DNA from: SIG607 sp045590395
GTDB taxonomy: Bacteria > Bacillota > Clostridia > Oscillospirales > Acutalibacteraceae
Assembly (NCBI GenBank): GCA_045590395.1
Contig: JAZNQX010000063.1
Span: 1 to 64,000, forward strand
Length of the DNA: 64,000 bases
Direction: 5' to 3'
Made by a program: the position numbers and the translations under genes. The notes under the pieces were generated by a model, which was not told the origin of the DNA, made no database searches, and saw only the letters and a list, made by a program, of their open reading frames with translations. Positions 42,135 through 50,494 of the stretch are shown here, in pieces (position 1 is the first letter of the stretch; every line of letters starts with the position of its first letter).

Positions 42135-44543
42135 ATGAAACAGGAAAGATATAATTTTACTGAAATTGAAAAGAAATGGCAGGATATATGGGATAAGGAA
42201 CAGCCCTTTGCCGCAAAGAATGACTATACTTTGCCCAAGTTTTACGGCCTTGTTGAGTTCCCGTATCCGTCAGGTCAGGGTCTTCATGTAGGACATCCCC
42301 GTTCATATACCGCCATTGATATAGTTGCGCGTAAAAAGCGTCTTCAGGGCTATAATGTGCTTTATCCTATGGGTTGGGATGCTTTCGGTCTTCCTACCGA
42401 AAACTTTGCAATTAAGAATCATATACACCCTGAAATTGTTACTAAAAACAATGTAGAAAACTTTAAGCGTCAGTTAAAATCACTTGGTTTTTCTTTTGAC
42501 TGGAACAGAGAAATAAATACCACCGACCCTGCTTATTATAAGTGGACACAGTGGATATTCTTAAAGCTTTTTGAAAACGGCCTTGCTTATAAAAAGAAGA
42601 TGGCTGTTAATTGGTGTACCTCTTGTAAGTGCGTTCTTGCCAATGAAGAGGTTGTAAACGGTGTGTGCGAACGCTGCGGAAGTCAGGTCATACATAAAGA
42701 AAAAAGCCAGTGGATGCTTAAAATCACCGAGTATGCAGGAAAGCTTATTGATGACCTTGCTACTGTTGATTTTATTGACAGAGTTAAAACTCAGCAGGAA
42801 AATTGGATAGGCCGTTCCTTCGGTACTCAGGTTAAATTCACCGCTACAACAGGTGATGTATTCGAAATATACACCACCCGTGCCGATACACTTTTCGGTG
42901 CTACCTATATGGTACTCTCTCCTGAGCATCCTCTTATTGATAAATGGTCTGATAAAATTGAGAATATGGATGAAGTTCTGTCTTACAAGGCTGAGGCTGC
43001 AAAGAAATCAGACTTTGAAAGAACCGAACTCGCTAAGGACAAGACAGGTGTATGCCTTAAGGGTGTTAAGGCTATAAACCCTGTAAACAATACCGAAATT
43101 CCCATTTTTATTTCAGATTATGTTCTTATTTCTTATGGTACAGGCGCTATTATGGCAGTTCCCGCCCATGATACACGTGACTGGGAATTCGCCAAGAAAT
43201 TCGACCTTCCTATTATTGAGGTTGTAAAGGGCGGCAATGTAGAGGAAGAAGCCTTTACCGACTGCGCTACCGGTACTATGGTAAATTCGGGCTTCCTTGA
43301 CGGTATGAGTGTTGAGGATGCCAAGGTTGCTATTCAGAACTGGCTTAGTGATAAGGGAATAGGCGAGAGAAAAACAAACTATAAGCTTCGTGACTGGGTA
43401 TTCTCCCGTCAGCGTTATTGGGGTGAGCCTATTCCTATGGTTCACTGTGACTGTTGCGGATATGTTCCTCTGCCCGAGAACGAGCTTCCTCTGCTTTTGC
43501 CTGAGGTAGAGTCTTACGAGCCTACCGATAACGGTGAATCTCCTCTTGCTAATATTACCGAGTGGATAAACACCACCTGTCCCAAATGCGGCGGCAAGGC
43601 TGTTCGTGAAACCGACACTATGCCTCAGTGGGCCGGATCTTCCTGGTACTTCCTTCGTTACTGTGACCCCAACAATGATAAAGAACTGGCTTCTAAAGAG
43701 GCTCTTGAATACTGGGGCCCCGTTGACTGGTATAACGGCGGTATGGAGCATACAACTCTCCATCTGCTTTATAGCCGTTTCTGGCATAAATTCCTTTATG
43801 ATATCGGTGTTGTACCCAATCCTGAGCCCTACGCTAAGCGTACAAGTCACGGTATGATACTGGGTGAGAACGGCGAAAAGATGTCTAAGTCCCGAGGCAA
43901 CGTAATTAACCCCGACGATATTATAAATGAGTACGGCGCCGACACAATGCGTCTTTACGAAATGTTTATAGGTGACTTTGAAAAGGCGGCTCCCTGGAGT
44001 ACCTCGTCTATCAAGGGCTGTAAGCGTTTCCTTGACAGAGTATGGGCGCTTAAGGAAAATGTTATCGACGGTGATTCATACAGAGCAGAACTCGAAAGCG
44101 AAATTCATAAAATGATTCGCAAGGTGAGTGAAGATATTGAAAGCCTTAAAATGAATACCGCTATTGCTTCTATGATGTCTTTCATTAATACTGTAGGCAA
44201 TACTATCAACAAGGCAGAATATAAGACTCTTCTTATCCTCCTTAACCCCTTTGCTCCTCATATAACCGAGGAAATCTGGGAGGAACTGGGCTTTGAAGGC
44301 AGACTTAATCAGGCAAGCTGGCCTCAGTATGACGAGGCTAAGTGCATTGAGTCTACCGTTGAAATTGTTATACAGATTAACGGTAAACTTCGCGGCAGAA
44401 TAAATATTCCTGCCGAAATAGGCGCAGATGATGCAATTGCCCTTGCAAAAGAAGCAGAAGGTATATCTGCACTGTTCGAGGGCAAAACTATTGTCAAAGA
44501 ACTTTATGTACCTAAGAAGCTTGTTAATATCGTAGTAAAATAA
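42135..44543 (+). CDS. leuS: Leucyl-tRNA synthetase
   Basis: This class I synthetase charges tRNA-Leu. The 802 residues have the HIGH motif as YPSGQGLHVGHPRSYTAID, the CP1 editing domain around residues 225-410 (FEIYTTRADTLFGATYMV; YGTGAIMAVPAHDTRDWEF), zinc-like Cys pairs and KMSKSRGNVINPDD. The C-terminal domain ends IVVK. There is no T-box upstream: leuS is simply the last gene of the rdgB-rsfS run, unlike the Leu T-box unit at 55 kb. Confidence 0.97.
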   Translation: MKQERYNFTEIEKKWQDIWDKEQPFAAKNDYTLPKFYGLVEFPYPSGQGLHVGHPRSYTAIDIVARKKRLQGYNVLYPMGWDAFGLPTENFAIKNHIHPEIVTKNNVENFKRQLKSLGFSFDWNREINTTDPAYYKWTQWIFLKLFENGLAYKKKMAVNWCTSCKCVLANEEVVNGVCERCGSQVIHKEKSQWMLKITEYAGKLIDDLATVDFIDRVKTQQENWIGRSFGTQVKFTATTGDVFEIYTTRADTLFGATYMVLSPEHPLIDKWSDKIENMDEVLSYKAEAAKKSDFERTELAKDKTGVCLKGVKAINPVNNTEIPIFISDYVLISYGTGAIMAVPAHDTRDWEFAKKFDLPIIEVVKGGNVEEEAFTDCATGTMVNSGFLDGMSVEDAKVAIQNWLSDKGIGERKTNYKLRDWVFSRQRYWGEPIPMVHCDCCGYVPLPENELPLLLPEVESYEPTDNGESPLANITEWINTTCPKCGGKAVRETDTMPQWAGSSWYFLRYCDPNNDKELASKEALEYWGPVDWYNGGMEHTTLHLLYSRFWHKFLYDIGVVPNPEPYAKRTSHGMILGENGEKMSKSRGNVINPDDIINEYGADTMRLYEMFIGDFEKAAPWSTSSIKGCKRFLDRVWALKENVIDGDSYRAELESEIHKMIRKVSEDIESLKMNTAIASMMSFINTVGNTINKAEYKTLLILLNPFAPHITEEIWEELGFEGRLNQASWPQYDEAKCIESTVEIVIQINGKLRGRINIPAEIGADDAIALAKEAEGISALFEGKTIVKELYVPKKLVNIVVK

Positions 44544-44550
44544 AGTGTTT

Positions 44551-44579
44551 TCGTGGGGCATTTTTGCCCCACGATATTT
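44551..44579 (+). terminator. Terminator after leuS
   Basis: TCGTGGGGCA (44551-44560), TTTT loop, TGCCCCACGA (44565-44574), then TATTTTT. Confidence 0.9.
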
Positions 44580-44592
44580 TTAAAGAAAGTGC

Positions 44593-44621
44593 TTGACAAA
44601 AGCAAGCCTCTTTGTTATAAT
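44593..44621 (+). promoter_or_regulatory. Promoter of tRNA-Lys
   Basis: Perfect consensus: TTGACA (44593-44598), 17 bases, TATAAT (44616-44621), 23 bases before the tRNA. Confidence 0.92.
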
Positions 44622-44644
44622 AATTATCGTTGCAAAAAAGATAT

Positions 44645-44720
44645 GATCCATTAGCTCAGCCGGTAGAGCACATGACTTTTAATCATGGTGTCCGGAGTTC
44701 GATTCTCCGATGGGTCACCA
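44645..44720 (+). tRNA. tRNA-Lys (anticodon UUU)
   Basis: This is a 76-base tRNA with encoded CCA. The acceptor GATCCAT pairs with ATGGGTC, the D-arm is TAGCTCAGCCGGTAGAGCA, the anticodon stem CATGA/TCATG encloses CTTTTAA (anticodon TTT), and the T-arm is CGGAG-TTCGATT-CTCCG. The discriminator is A. It has its own promoter and terminator and is followed by a tRNA-end element. Confidence 0.95.
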
Positions 44721-44753
44721 AAACCCGAAGCAAAAGCTTCGGGTTTCTTTTTT
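44721..44753 (+). terminator. Terminator of tRNA-Lys
   Basis: AAACCCGAAGC (44721-44731), AAAA loop, GCTTCGGGTTT (44736-44746), then CTTTTTT. Confidence 0.93.
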
Positions 44754-44767
44754 GTTCGATAATAAAA

Positions 44768-44919
44768 CGGAGAATCGAACTCTGAGAGAGTGAGCGGCGT
44801 TAAGAAAACAGTTCGGTGAACTGTTTTTAGACGCGAAGTGTGAGACGGGTACTGTTCGCAAAGCGAACGGTCGTCGAGGACGGAATGTGCGAAGCTCATT
44901 CTTCTCCGATGGGTCACCA
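44768..44919 (+). mobile_element. tRNA-end element downstream of tRNA-Lys (structured, non-coding)
   Basis: The unit starts with an exact inverted copy of 15 bases of the tRNA-Lys T-arm (44768-44782 against 44695-44709). A hairpin-rich core follows, and the unit ends in an exact direct copy of the last 18 bases of the tRNA with CCA (44902-44919 against 44703-44720). Left and right ends pair (CGGAGAA with TTCTCCG; GAGTGAGC with GCTCATTC). The core shares about 30 bases around AAGAAAACAGTTC and the GACGGGTACTGTT..AACGGTCGTC segment with the element at 13904-14062. No reading frame is supported. Confidence 0.62.
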
Positions 44920-44920
44920 G

Positions 44921-44952
44921 AAAAAACGACTTGTTAAAACAAGTCGTTTTTT
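44921..44952 (+). terminator. Terminator following the tRNA-Lys end copy
   Basis: AAAAAACGACTTG (44921-44933), six-base loop, CAAGTCGTTTTTT (44940-44952). It follows the truncated tRNA end just as the first terminator follows the real tRNA. Confidence 0.88.
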
Positions 44953-45124
44953 AGTTATATTTGCCTACGGCAAGTTATATTGCTGTGCAGTTATATTCGG
45001 CTTACGCCGAGTGATATTGTGCTCCGCACAGTTTTATGGCAAATATAATATCACTAAAACCAAAGGTTTTAATATCACTTTTGACTTGTCAAAAATATCA
45101 CTCCATCGAAGATGGAATATCACT
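44953..45124. repeat. Hairpin-array repeat with 9-base spacers (MITE-like)
   Basis: Short hairpins alternate with a nine-base spacer. The left half has AGTTATATT at 44953 and 44973, TTATATT at 44991 and AGTGATATT at 45010. The right half has the inverted form AATATCACT at 45047, 45071, 45094 and 45116. Hairpins include 44962-44972, 44998-45009, 45019-45029, 45056-45070, 45080-45093 and 45103-45115. The opposite spacer orientation in the two halves makes the whole a long palindrome centred near 45035. Non-coding; probably a mobile intergenic repeat. Confidence 0.65.
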
Positions 45125-45222
45125 GAGAGAGAACAGCATCATTATGCAAATCATTGAAAAATATTGATTTGAGTTATCATTGATATAAAAAAACTGGTTT
45201 TAAAAATTTTTTCAAAAAACCC

Positions 45223-45251
45223 TTGACAACTTAAAAATATGGTGCTATACT
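45223..45251 (+). promoter_or_regulatory. Promoter of the Ile T-box unit
   Basis: TTGACA (45223-45228), 17 bases, TATACT (45246-45251). Confidence 0.88.
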
Positions 45252-45257
45252 CTTTTC

Positions 45258-45534
45258 ATACTTAATAAAAGCTGTGACGAAGACGGTCAAGAGTTTGTAT
45301 TTTCAGAGAGCCGGTGGTTGCTGAAAACCGGTAATAGAAATTCTTAAAAGACCCATCCCTTCCGAGCCGGAAGTCCGAAAGGTTATCCTAGTAGACGCTT
45401 CCCGTGATTGCTGCGTAAAGGCATAGGAATTGTTTGATTCCAAGAGTGGCGGAAAATTTCCGCAATTTGAGTGGTACCGCGAGTGTATTTTCACACCCGT
45501 CTCAAAGTTTCTTTGAGATGGGTGTTATTTTTTT
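45258..45534 (+). promoter_or_regulatory. T-box leader, predicted isoleucine specifier (ATC)
   Basis: Stem I contains CAGAGAG and GGTGGTTGCTGAAAACC. The antiterminator core is GAGTGGTACCGCG (45469-45481), whose TGGT bulge fits a tRNA with discriminator A. A terminator follows (45493-45507 with 45511-45525, then TATTTTTTT). The lower stem I helix GAAG (45279-45282)/CTTC (45359-45362) places the triplet ATC at 45355-45357, six bases before GAGC. The same six-base spacing holds in the other two leaders. Uncharged tRNA-Ile should permit read-through into the ligase gene. T-box identity is certain; the codon call is a structural inference. Confidence 0.85.
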
Positions 45535-45557
45535 AAAAACAGAAAGGGAGTAATTTT

Positions 45558-47825
45558 ATGAAAACCAATACTGCAAAAGAGCAACTATTAGAGATAGCTC
45601 TGCGAATTAGAGAAATGCGCGAGATTATGGGCTGGTCTATTGCAGAAATGGCTTCTAAAACGGAAGTCAGCGAGGAAAAATATATTTCTTACGAAAGTGC
45701 TGAAGCTGACATACCTTTTTCATTTATTCATAAGTGTGCATTGTGCTTTGATGTAGAGCTTACCGAGCTTTTAGAGGGACACTCTGCTCGTCTTTCAACC
45801 TATACTGTAACACGAAAGGGAAAGGGTCAGGCAACCGCTAAAGAAGACGGCATCGATATTAAAAACCTTGCCCCTAAGTTCAGAGATAAAATTGCAGAGC
45901 CTTACTGGGTAAAATATGAATATTCTGCCGCTCAGCAAAATAAACCTATACAGCTTTCTACCCACTCGGGACAGGAATTTGACCTTATAATGAGCGGTTC
46001 TCTTAAGGTTCAGGTCGGAAATCATATTGAAATTTTAAACGAGGGCGACAGCATTTATTATAACAGCTCTACTCCTCACGGTATGATAGCTGTAGGCGGA
46101 AGTGACTGTGTTTTCTGTGCTGTTGTTCTTCCCGGCGAAGAAGTAAAGGAAGAAACGGTGCGTCGCAGTATTGTTTCTGCTAAAAATTCAGAAGCACTTG
46201 TTTGCGAAAAGTTCCTACAAACTACCGAAAACGAAAACGGCGAGCTTTTAGATATCAAATTTAAAAATACCGATGAATTCAACTTTGGCTTTGACATTGT
46301 TGACGGTATTGCAGATAAATATCCTGAAAAACTTGCTATGCTTCATATAGACAGAGAAAAGAAGGAAAGACGCTTTACCTTTAAGGATATAAAGCGTGCT
46401 TCTAATCAGTGCGCTAACTACTTTACTTCTCTCGGTATCAAGAGGGGAGATAAAGTAATGCTGGTGCTCAAACGTCATTATCAGTTCTGGTTCTGTATGG
46501 TGGCTCTTCACAAAATCGGCGCTGTGGCTATTCCTGCTACTAATCAGCTTAAAGAGCATGATTTTGAATACCGTTTCAATGCGGCAGGTGTTAACACCCT
46601 TGTTTGTACTGCCGACGGTGATACTGCAGAAATTGCCGAGCGCGCCGCCGCTAATTGTAAGAGCGTTAAAAACCTTGTGCTTGTTAACGGAAAACGCGAG
46701 GGTTGGCACGATTTTGACAGCGAATATAAACTGTTTTCGGGCAAATTTGAAAGAGAAGAAAACGCTTCAGCAGGTGAAGATACCGCCCTTATGTTCTTTA
46801 CTTCGGGAACTACGGGTAATCCTAAAATGGCGGCTCATAAGCATACCTACGCTTTAGGCCATTTTGTTACCGCAAAATATTGGCATTGTTGCGAAAGAGA
46901 CGGTTTACACCTTACTATTTCTGATACAGGTTGGGGTAAATCACTCTGGGGTAAGCTTTACGGTCAGTGGCTTTGCGAGGGCGCCGTATTTGTATACGAC
47001 TTTGACCGCTTTGATGCAGATGAGATTCTGCCTATGTTTGCAGAGTACAACATCACAACCTTCTGCGCACCTCCTACAATGCTTCGTATGCTTGTAAAGA
47101 GTGACCTTTCAAAATATGACCTTTCCTCAATCAATCATATGACCACTGCAGGTGAGGCGCTGAATCCTGAAGTATTCCGTCAGTTTGAAGAAGCAACGGG
47201 ACTTCAGATAATGGAGGGCTTCGGTCAGACCGAAACTACCCTTACCATTGCAAACCTTTGCGGAACTACCCCCAAGGTTGGCGCTATGGGTAAGGCTTCT
47301 CCTCAGTATGATGTTGATATTGTTGACCTTGACGGTAATCCTGTTGCCGACGGTGAAGTAGGCGAAATAGTTGTTCATACTAAGGACGGCGTTCCCTGCG
47401 GACTGTTTAAAGAGTATTATCTTGACGAAGAAAAAACAAATGATGCTTGGCACGACGGTATGTACCATACAGGTGATACCGCTTGGCGAGATGAGGACGG
47501 ATATTTCTGGTATGTAAGCCGTATTGATGATGTAATTAAGTCTTCGGGTTACCGTATCGGACCCTTTGAAATTGAAAGCGTTATTATGGAACTTCCTTAT
47601 GTTCTTGAATGCGGTGTATCTGCTGCACCCGACGAAGTAAGAGGTCAGGTTGTAAAGGCAAGTATCGTACTTGTTCCCGGAACCGCTCCTACAGAAGAGC
47701 TTAAGAAAGAAATCCAAAACTATGTAAAAGAGCATACCGCACCTTACAAATATCCGAGAATAGTTGTGTTTAAGGACGAACTTCCCAAAACTATTAGCGG
47801 AAAAATTCAGCGAAATAAACTGTAA
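45558..47825 (+). CDS. HTH-cupin-acyl-CoA ligase fusion protein (Ile T-box unit)
   Basis: This is a three-part protein of 755 residues. Residues about 12-65 are an XRE-type helix-turn-helix (RIREMREIMGWSIAEMASKT, then YISYESAEADIPFSFI). About 130-200 are a cupin (IQLSTHSGQEFDLIMSGSLK, LNEGDSIYYNSSTPHGM). From about 240 onward is an AMP-forming CoA ligase: MFFTSGTTGNPKMAAH near residue 414, GFGQTETTLTIANL, YHTGDTAWRDEDGYFWYVS and the catalytic-Lys end PKTISGKIQRNKL. The ligase resembles medium/short-chain acyl-CoA synthetases. HTH-cupin pairs are normally stand-alone regulators, so the fusion suggests a ligase that senses its substrate or regulates itself. The substrate, perhaps 2-methylbutyrate, is inferred from the T-box. 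Confidence 0.85.
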   Translation: MKTNTAKEQLLEIALRIREMREIMGWSIAEMASKTEVSEEKYISYESAEADIPFSFIHKCALCFDVELTELLEGHSARLSTYTVTRKGKGQATAKEDGIDIKNLAPKFRDKIAEPYWVKYEYSAAQQNKPIQLSTHSGQEFDLIMSGSLKVQVGNHIEILNEGDSIYYNSSTPHGMIAVGGSDCVFCAVVLPGEEVKEETVRRSIVSAKNSEALVCEKFLQTTENENGELLDIKFKNTDEFNFGFDIVDGIADKYPEKLAMLHIDREKKERRFTFKDIKRASNQCANYFTSLGIKRGDKVMLVLKRHYQFWFCMVALHKIGAVAIPATNQLKEHDFEYRFNAAGVNTLVCTADGDTAEIAERAAANCKSVKNLVLVNGKREGWHDFDSEYKLFSGKFEREENASAGEDTALMFFTSGTTGNPKMAAHKHTYALGHFVTAKYWHCCERDGLHLTISDTGWGKSLWGKLYGQWLCEGAVFVYDFDRFDADEILPMFAEYNITTFCAPPTMLRMLVKSDLSKYDLSSINHMTTAGEALNPEVFRQFEEATGLQIMEGFGQTETTLTIANLCGTTPKVGAMGKASPQYDVDIVDLDGNPVADGEVGEIVVHTKDGVPCGLFKEYYLDEEKTNDAWHDGMYHTGDTAWRDEDGYFWYVSRIDDVIKSSGYRIGPFEIESVIMELPYVLECGVSAAPDEVRGQVVKASIVLVPGTAPTEELKKEIQNYVKEHTAPYKYPRIVVFKDELPKTISGKIQRNKL

Positions 47826-47846
47826 TGTTAATTTTATCTTTAAATA

Positions 47847-47875
47847 TTGACAATATTCCAAAGTTGTGATACAAT
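47847..47875 (+). promoter_or_regulatory. Promoter of the Val T-box operon
   Basis: TTGACA (47847-47852), 17 bases, TACAAT (47870-47875), 22 bases after the preceding ligase stop. Confidence 0.88.
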
Positions 47876-47881
47876 AAGACG

Positions 47882-48153
47882 GATATTAAAGGCTTTGACG
47901 AAGAGTGCGCTTAATTCTTCCTTGCAGAGAAACGGTGGTTGGTGAAAACCGTTAGGTTGGAATTTTGTGTTTGTAGCTTCTGAGCCGGGGAGAAGAAAGT
48001 ATTTAATATCAGTAGAACTCCTCCGTGATTGCTGCGTTAATGCATAGGAATTGTTAGATTCCAAGAGTGGCGGATTTCCGCAATTTGAGTGGTACCGCGG
48101 GTGTGAATATCGGCACTCGTCTCAAAGGCATTACTTTGGGACGGGTGTTTTTT
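47882..48153 (+). promoter_or_regulatory. T-box leader, predicted valine specifier (GTA)
   Basis: Stem I contains CAGAGAAACGGTGGTTGG. The antiterminator core is GAGTGGTACCGCGG (48087-48100). The terminator is 48114-48127 with 48134-48147 and six T. Lower helix GAAG (47900-47903)/CTTC (47977-47980) puts GTA (47973-47975) in the specifier position, again six bases before GAGC. It would control the operon 48182-54870. The region is otherwise untranslated. Confidence 0.85.
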
Positions 48154-48181
48154 ACGTCCTAACGGAAATGGAGATAAACTT

Positions 48182-50470
48182 ATGGAACAGATTACAGGGC
48201 TTGATTTTAAAATCAAGGAAATGGCGGGGCGTATCAGAGAGCTTCGCGAAATCGAAGGCTTAACAACGGAACAAATGGCAGAAAAAACCGCTGTTTCGGT
48301 GGCTGAGTATATAGAATGTGAAAATGGCAACAGTGACTTAAACTTTGCCTTTATTTACCGTTGCGCACTTGCTCTTAACGTAAATGTTACCGATATTATT
48401 GAGGGTTACAGCCCTACACTTAAATCATATACCGTTACCCGTGCAGGCTCAGGCCAGAAAATTGCACAGGCTCACGGTATGACCTATTATAACCTTGCTT
48501 ATGCGTTTAAAAACCGTATTGCCGAGCCTCTTTATGTTCGCAGTATATACAGTGAAGAAGCGCAGTCAAGGGATATTGAGCTAACTACCCACGCCGGTCA
48601 GGAGCTTGATATAATTATTGAAGGTCAGCTTATGGTTCAGGTAGGCGAGCATAAGGAAATACTGGGCCCCGGGGACAGCATTTACTATGACAGTGACGTT
48701 GCCCACGGTATGATAGCAATAGGCGGTAAGGACTGTCTTTTCTACGCTATTGTTTTAAACCCCACAGGTGAGCCTATTCCCGAGCTTTTACCCGCTAAAA
48801 CTATTCTTGAGCCTAAAGCGGTTAAAAAGGATAATAAAGAAAGAGTATACCATAAATATATAGATGTTACCGAGAACGATAACGGTACACCTGTTTCTGT
48901 AAAGTTTAAAAATACCGATAAATTCAATTTCGGTTTCGATGTTGTTGATGAAATTGCTCACAAAAGCCCTGAAAAACGTGCAATGCTTCATATATCAAGG
49001 GACGGTACAGAGCGTAGCTTTACCTTTAAGGATATTGAAAAAGCTTCTAACCAGTGCGCCAACTACTTTAAATCTCTTGGTATTAAAAAGGGCGACCGCG
49101 TTATGTTGGTGCTTAAACGCCATTATCAGTTTTGGTTCTCAATTATTGCACTTAATAAGCTGGGTGCCATAGCTATACCTGCTACAAATCAACTTGTTGA
49201 ACACGATTTTGATTACCGCTTTAAATCTGCAGGTGTTAGTACAATTATCTGTACTGCAGATGGTGATACAGCATATCAGGCTGAGAAAGCTGCTGAGAAT
49301 AATCCTCAGCTTGTAAACAAGCTTATAGTTAATGGAGCGCGTGAAGGTTGGAGAAGCTTTGACGAGGAATATATCCTTTACAGCACCCACTATAAGCGTA
49401 CCGAGGATACCGCCTGCGGTGACGATTTAATGCTTATGTACTTTACTTCGGGTACATCGGGCTATCCCAAAATTGCCGCACACAGCTATAAGTATCCTCT
49501 CGGACACTTCCATACTGCAAAATATTGGCACTGTGTTGACCCTGACGGACTTCACTTTACAATATCTGATACAGGCTGGGCAAAGGCTACCTGGGGCAAA
49601 ATTTACGGTCAGTGGCTTTGCGAGGCAGGTATATTCGTTTATGATTTTGACCGCTTTGATGCTGCAGAAATACTGCCCATGTTTGCAAAGCACAATATAA
49701 CCACCTTCTGTGCTCCTCCTACAATGCTCCGTATGCTTATAAAGCAGGATATAGCACAATATGATTTTTCCTCTGTTAAGCATATGACAACGGCAGGTGA
49801 GGCGCTTAATCCCGAGGTTTACCGTCAGTTTGAAAAAATTACAGGGCTTCAGATTCTCGAGGGCTTCGGCCAGACCGAAAGCACTATGATTATCGGTAAT
49901 ATGACGGGCGCACCCCATAAAATAGGTTCTATGGGTAAACCTGCACCTATATACGATGTTCATATTGTAGATAGCGATGGCAAAGATGTTCCTGCAGGTG
50001 AAACAGGTGAAATCGTTATAAATATTGAAAACGGTCTTCCTTGCGGACTGGCTACCTGTTACTACGGTGATGAAGAAAAAACAAAAGAAACCTGGCGCGA
50101 CGGTTATTACCATACAGGAGATACCGCTTGGCGTGATGAAGACGGCTTCTACTGGTATGTAGGTCGCGTTGACGATGTTATTAAGTCTTCGGGCTACAGA
50201 ATTGGGCCTTTCGAAATAGAAAGTGTTATTATGGAGCTTCCCTTCGTTCTTGAGTGCGGTGTATCTGCTGCACCGGATGAAGTAAGAGGTCAGGTTGTAA
50301 AGGCAAGTATTGTACTTGTTCCCGGAACCGAGCCTTCAGAAGAACTAAAGAAACAAATCCAGAAATATGTTAAGGATAAGACTGCACCTTATAAATATCC
50401 TCGTATAGTAGTATTTAAAGATAGTCTTCCTAAAACTACCAGCGGAAAAATTCAAAGAAATAAGTTATAA
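48182..50470 (+). CDS. HTH-cupin-acyl-CoA ligase fusion protein (Val T-box operon)
   Basis: This is a 762-residue paralogue of the protein at 45558, with the same three parts. HTH: RIRELREIEGLTTEQMAEKT at about 17-70. Cupin: ELTTHAGQELDIIIEGQLMV and GPGDSIYYDSDVAHGM. CoA ligase: YFTSGTSGYPKIAAHSYKY near residue 421, GFGQTESTMIIGNM, YHTGDTAWRDEDGFYWYVG and end PKTTSGKIQRNKL. The C-terminal 100 residues of the two are almost identical, while the HTH parts differ most, which fits duplication and then divergence of sensing. The predicted substrate, isobutyrate or another branched acid leading to valine, is inferred from the T-box and the 2-oxoacid oxidoreductase downstream. Confidence 0.85.
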   Translation: MEQITGLDFKIKEMAGRIRELREIEGLTTEQMAEKTAVSVAEYIECENGNSDLNFAFIYRCALALNVNVTDIIEGYSPTLKSYTVTRAGSGQKIAQAHGMTYYNLAYAFKNRIAEPLYVRSIYSEEAQSRDIELTTHAGQELDIIIEGQLMVQVGEHKEILGPGDSIYYDSDVAHGMIAIGGKDCLFYAIVLNPTGEPIPELLPAKTILEPKAVKKDNKERVYHKYIDVTENDNGTPVSVKFKNTDKFNFGFDVVDEIAHKSPEKRAMLHISRDGTERSFTFKDIEKASNQCANYFKSLGIKKGDRVMLVLKRHYQFWFSIIALNKLGAIAIPATNQLVEHDFDYRFKSAGVSTIICTADGDTAYQAEKAAENNPQLVNKLIVNGAREGWRSFDEEYILYSTHYKRTEDTACGDDLMLMYFTSGTSGYPKIAAHSYKYPLGHFHTAKYWHCVDPDGLHFTISDTGWAKATWGKIYGQWLCEAGIFVYDFDRFDAAEILPMFAKHNITTFCAPPTMLRMLIKQDIAQYDFSSVKHMTTAGEALNPEVYRQFEKITGLQILEGFGQTESTMIIGNMTGAPHKIGSMGKPAPIYDVHIVDSDGKDVPAGETGEIVINIENGLPCGLATCYYGDEEKTKETWRDGYYHTGDTAWRDEDGFYWYVGRVDDVIKSSGYRIGPFEIESVIMELPFVLECGVSAAPDEVRGQVVKASIVLVPGTEPSEELKKQIQKYVKDKTAPYKYPRIVVFKDSLPKTTSGKIQRNKL

Positions 50471-50494
50471 TTAAAGGAAAGGCAGGCGAGTATT

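Noticed and set aside
43113..43850. 245-residue minus-strand frame inside leuS
   Set aside because: It lies wholly within a fully conserved leuS and shows no family motif.
44902..44919. Possible second tRNA gene after tRNA-Lys
   Set aside because: Only the last 18 bases of the tRNA are present; no D-arm, anticodon arm or 5' acceptor strand precedes them.
44953..45124. CRISPR-like array (short repeats with unique spacers)
   Set aside because: The spacers between the nine-base repeats are themselves hairpins of 9-15 bases, the repeat flips orientation midway and there are no cas genes.
44840..45157. 105-residue plus-strand frame over the tRNA-Lys element and hairpin array
   Set aside because: It crosses a terminator and palindromic repeats; composition is erratic.
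45355..45357. Phe codons TTC/TTT just upstream as T-box specifiers for the first two leaders
   Set aside because: They fit a GNAA-codon pattern but not the fixed six-base distance to the GAGC closing stem I, which gives ATC, GTA and CTC consistently; the gene content also fits branched-chain, not aromatic, metabolism.
49427..50113. 228-residue minus-strand frame inside the second fusion ligase
   Set aside because: A similar frame occurs at the same place in the paralogue (47127-47861), as expected from shared plus-strand codons, not from a gene.
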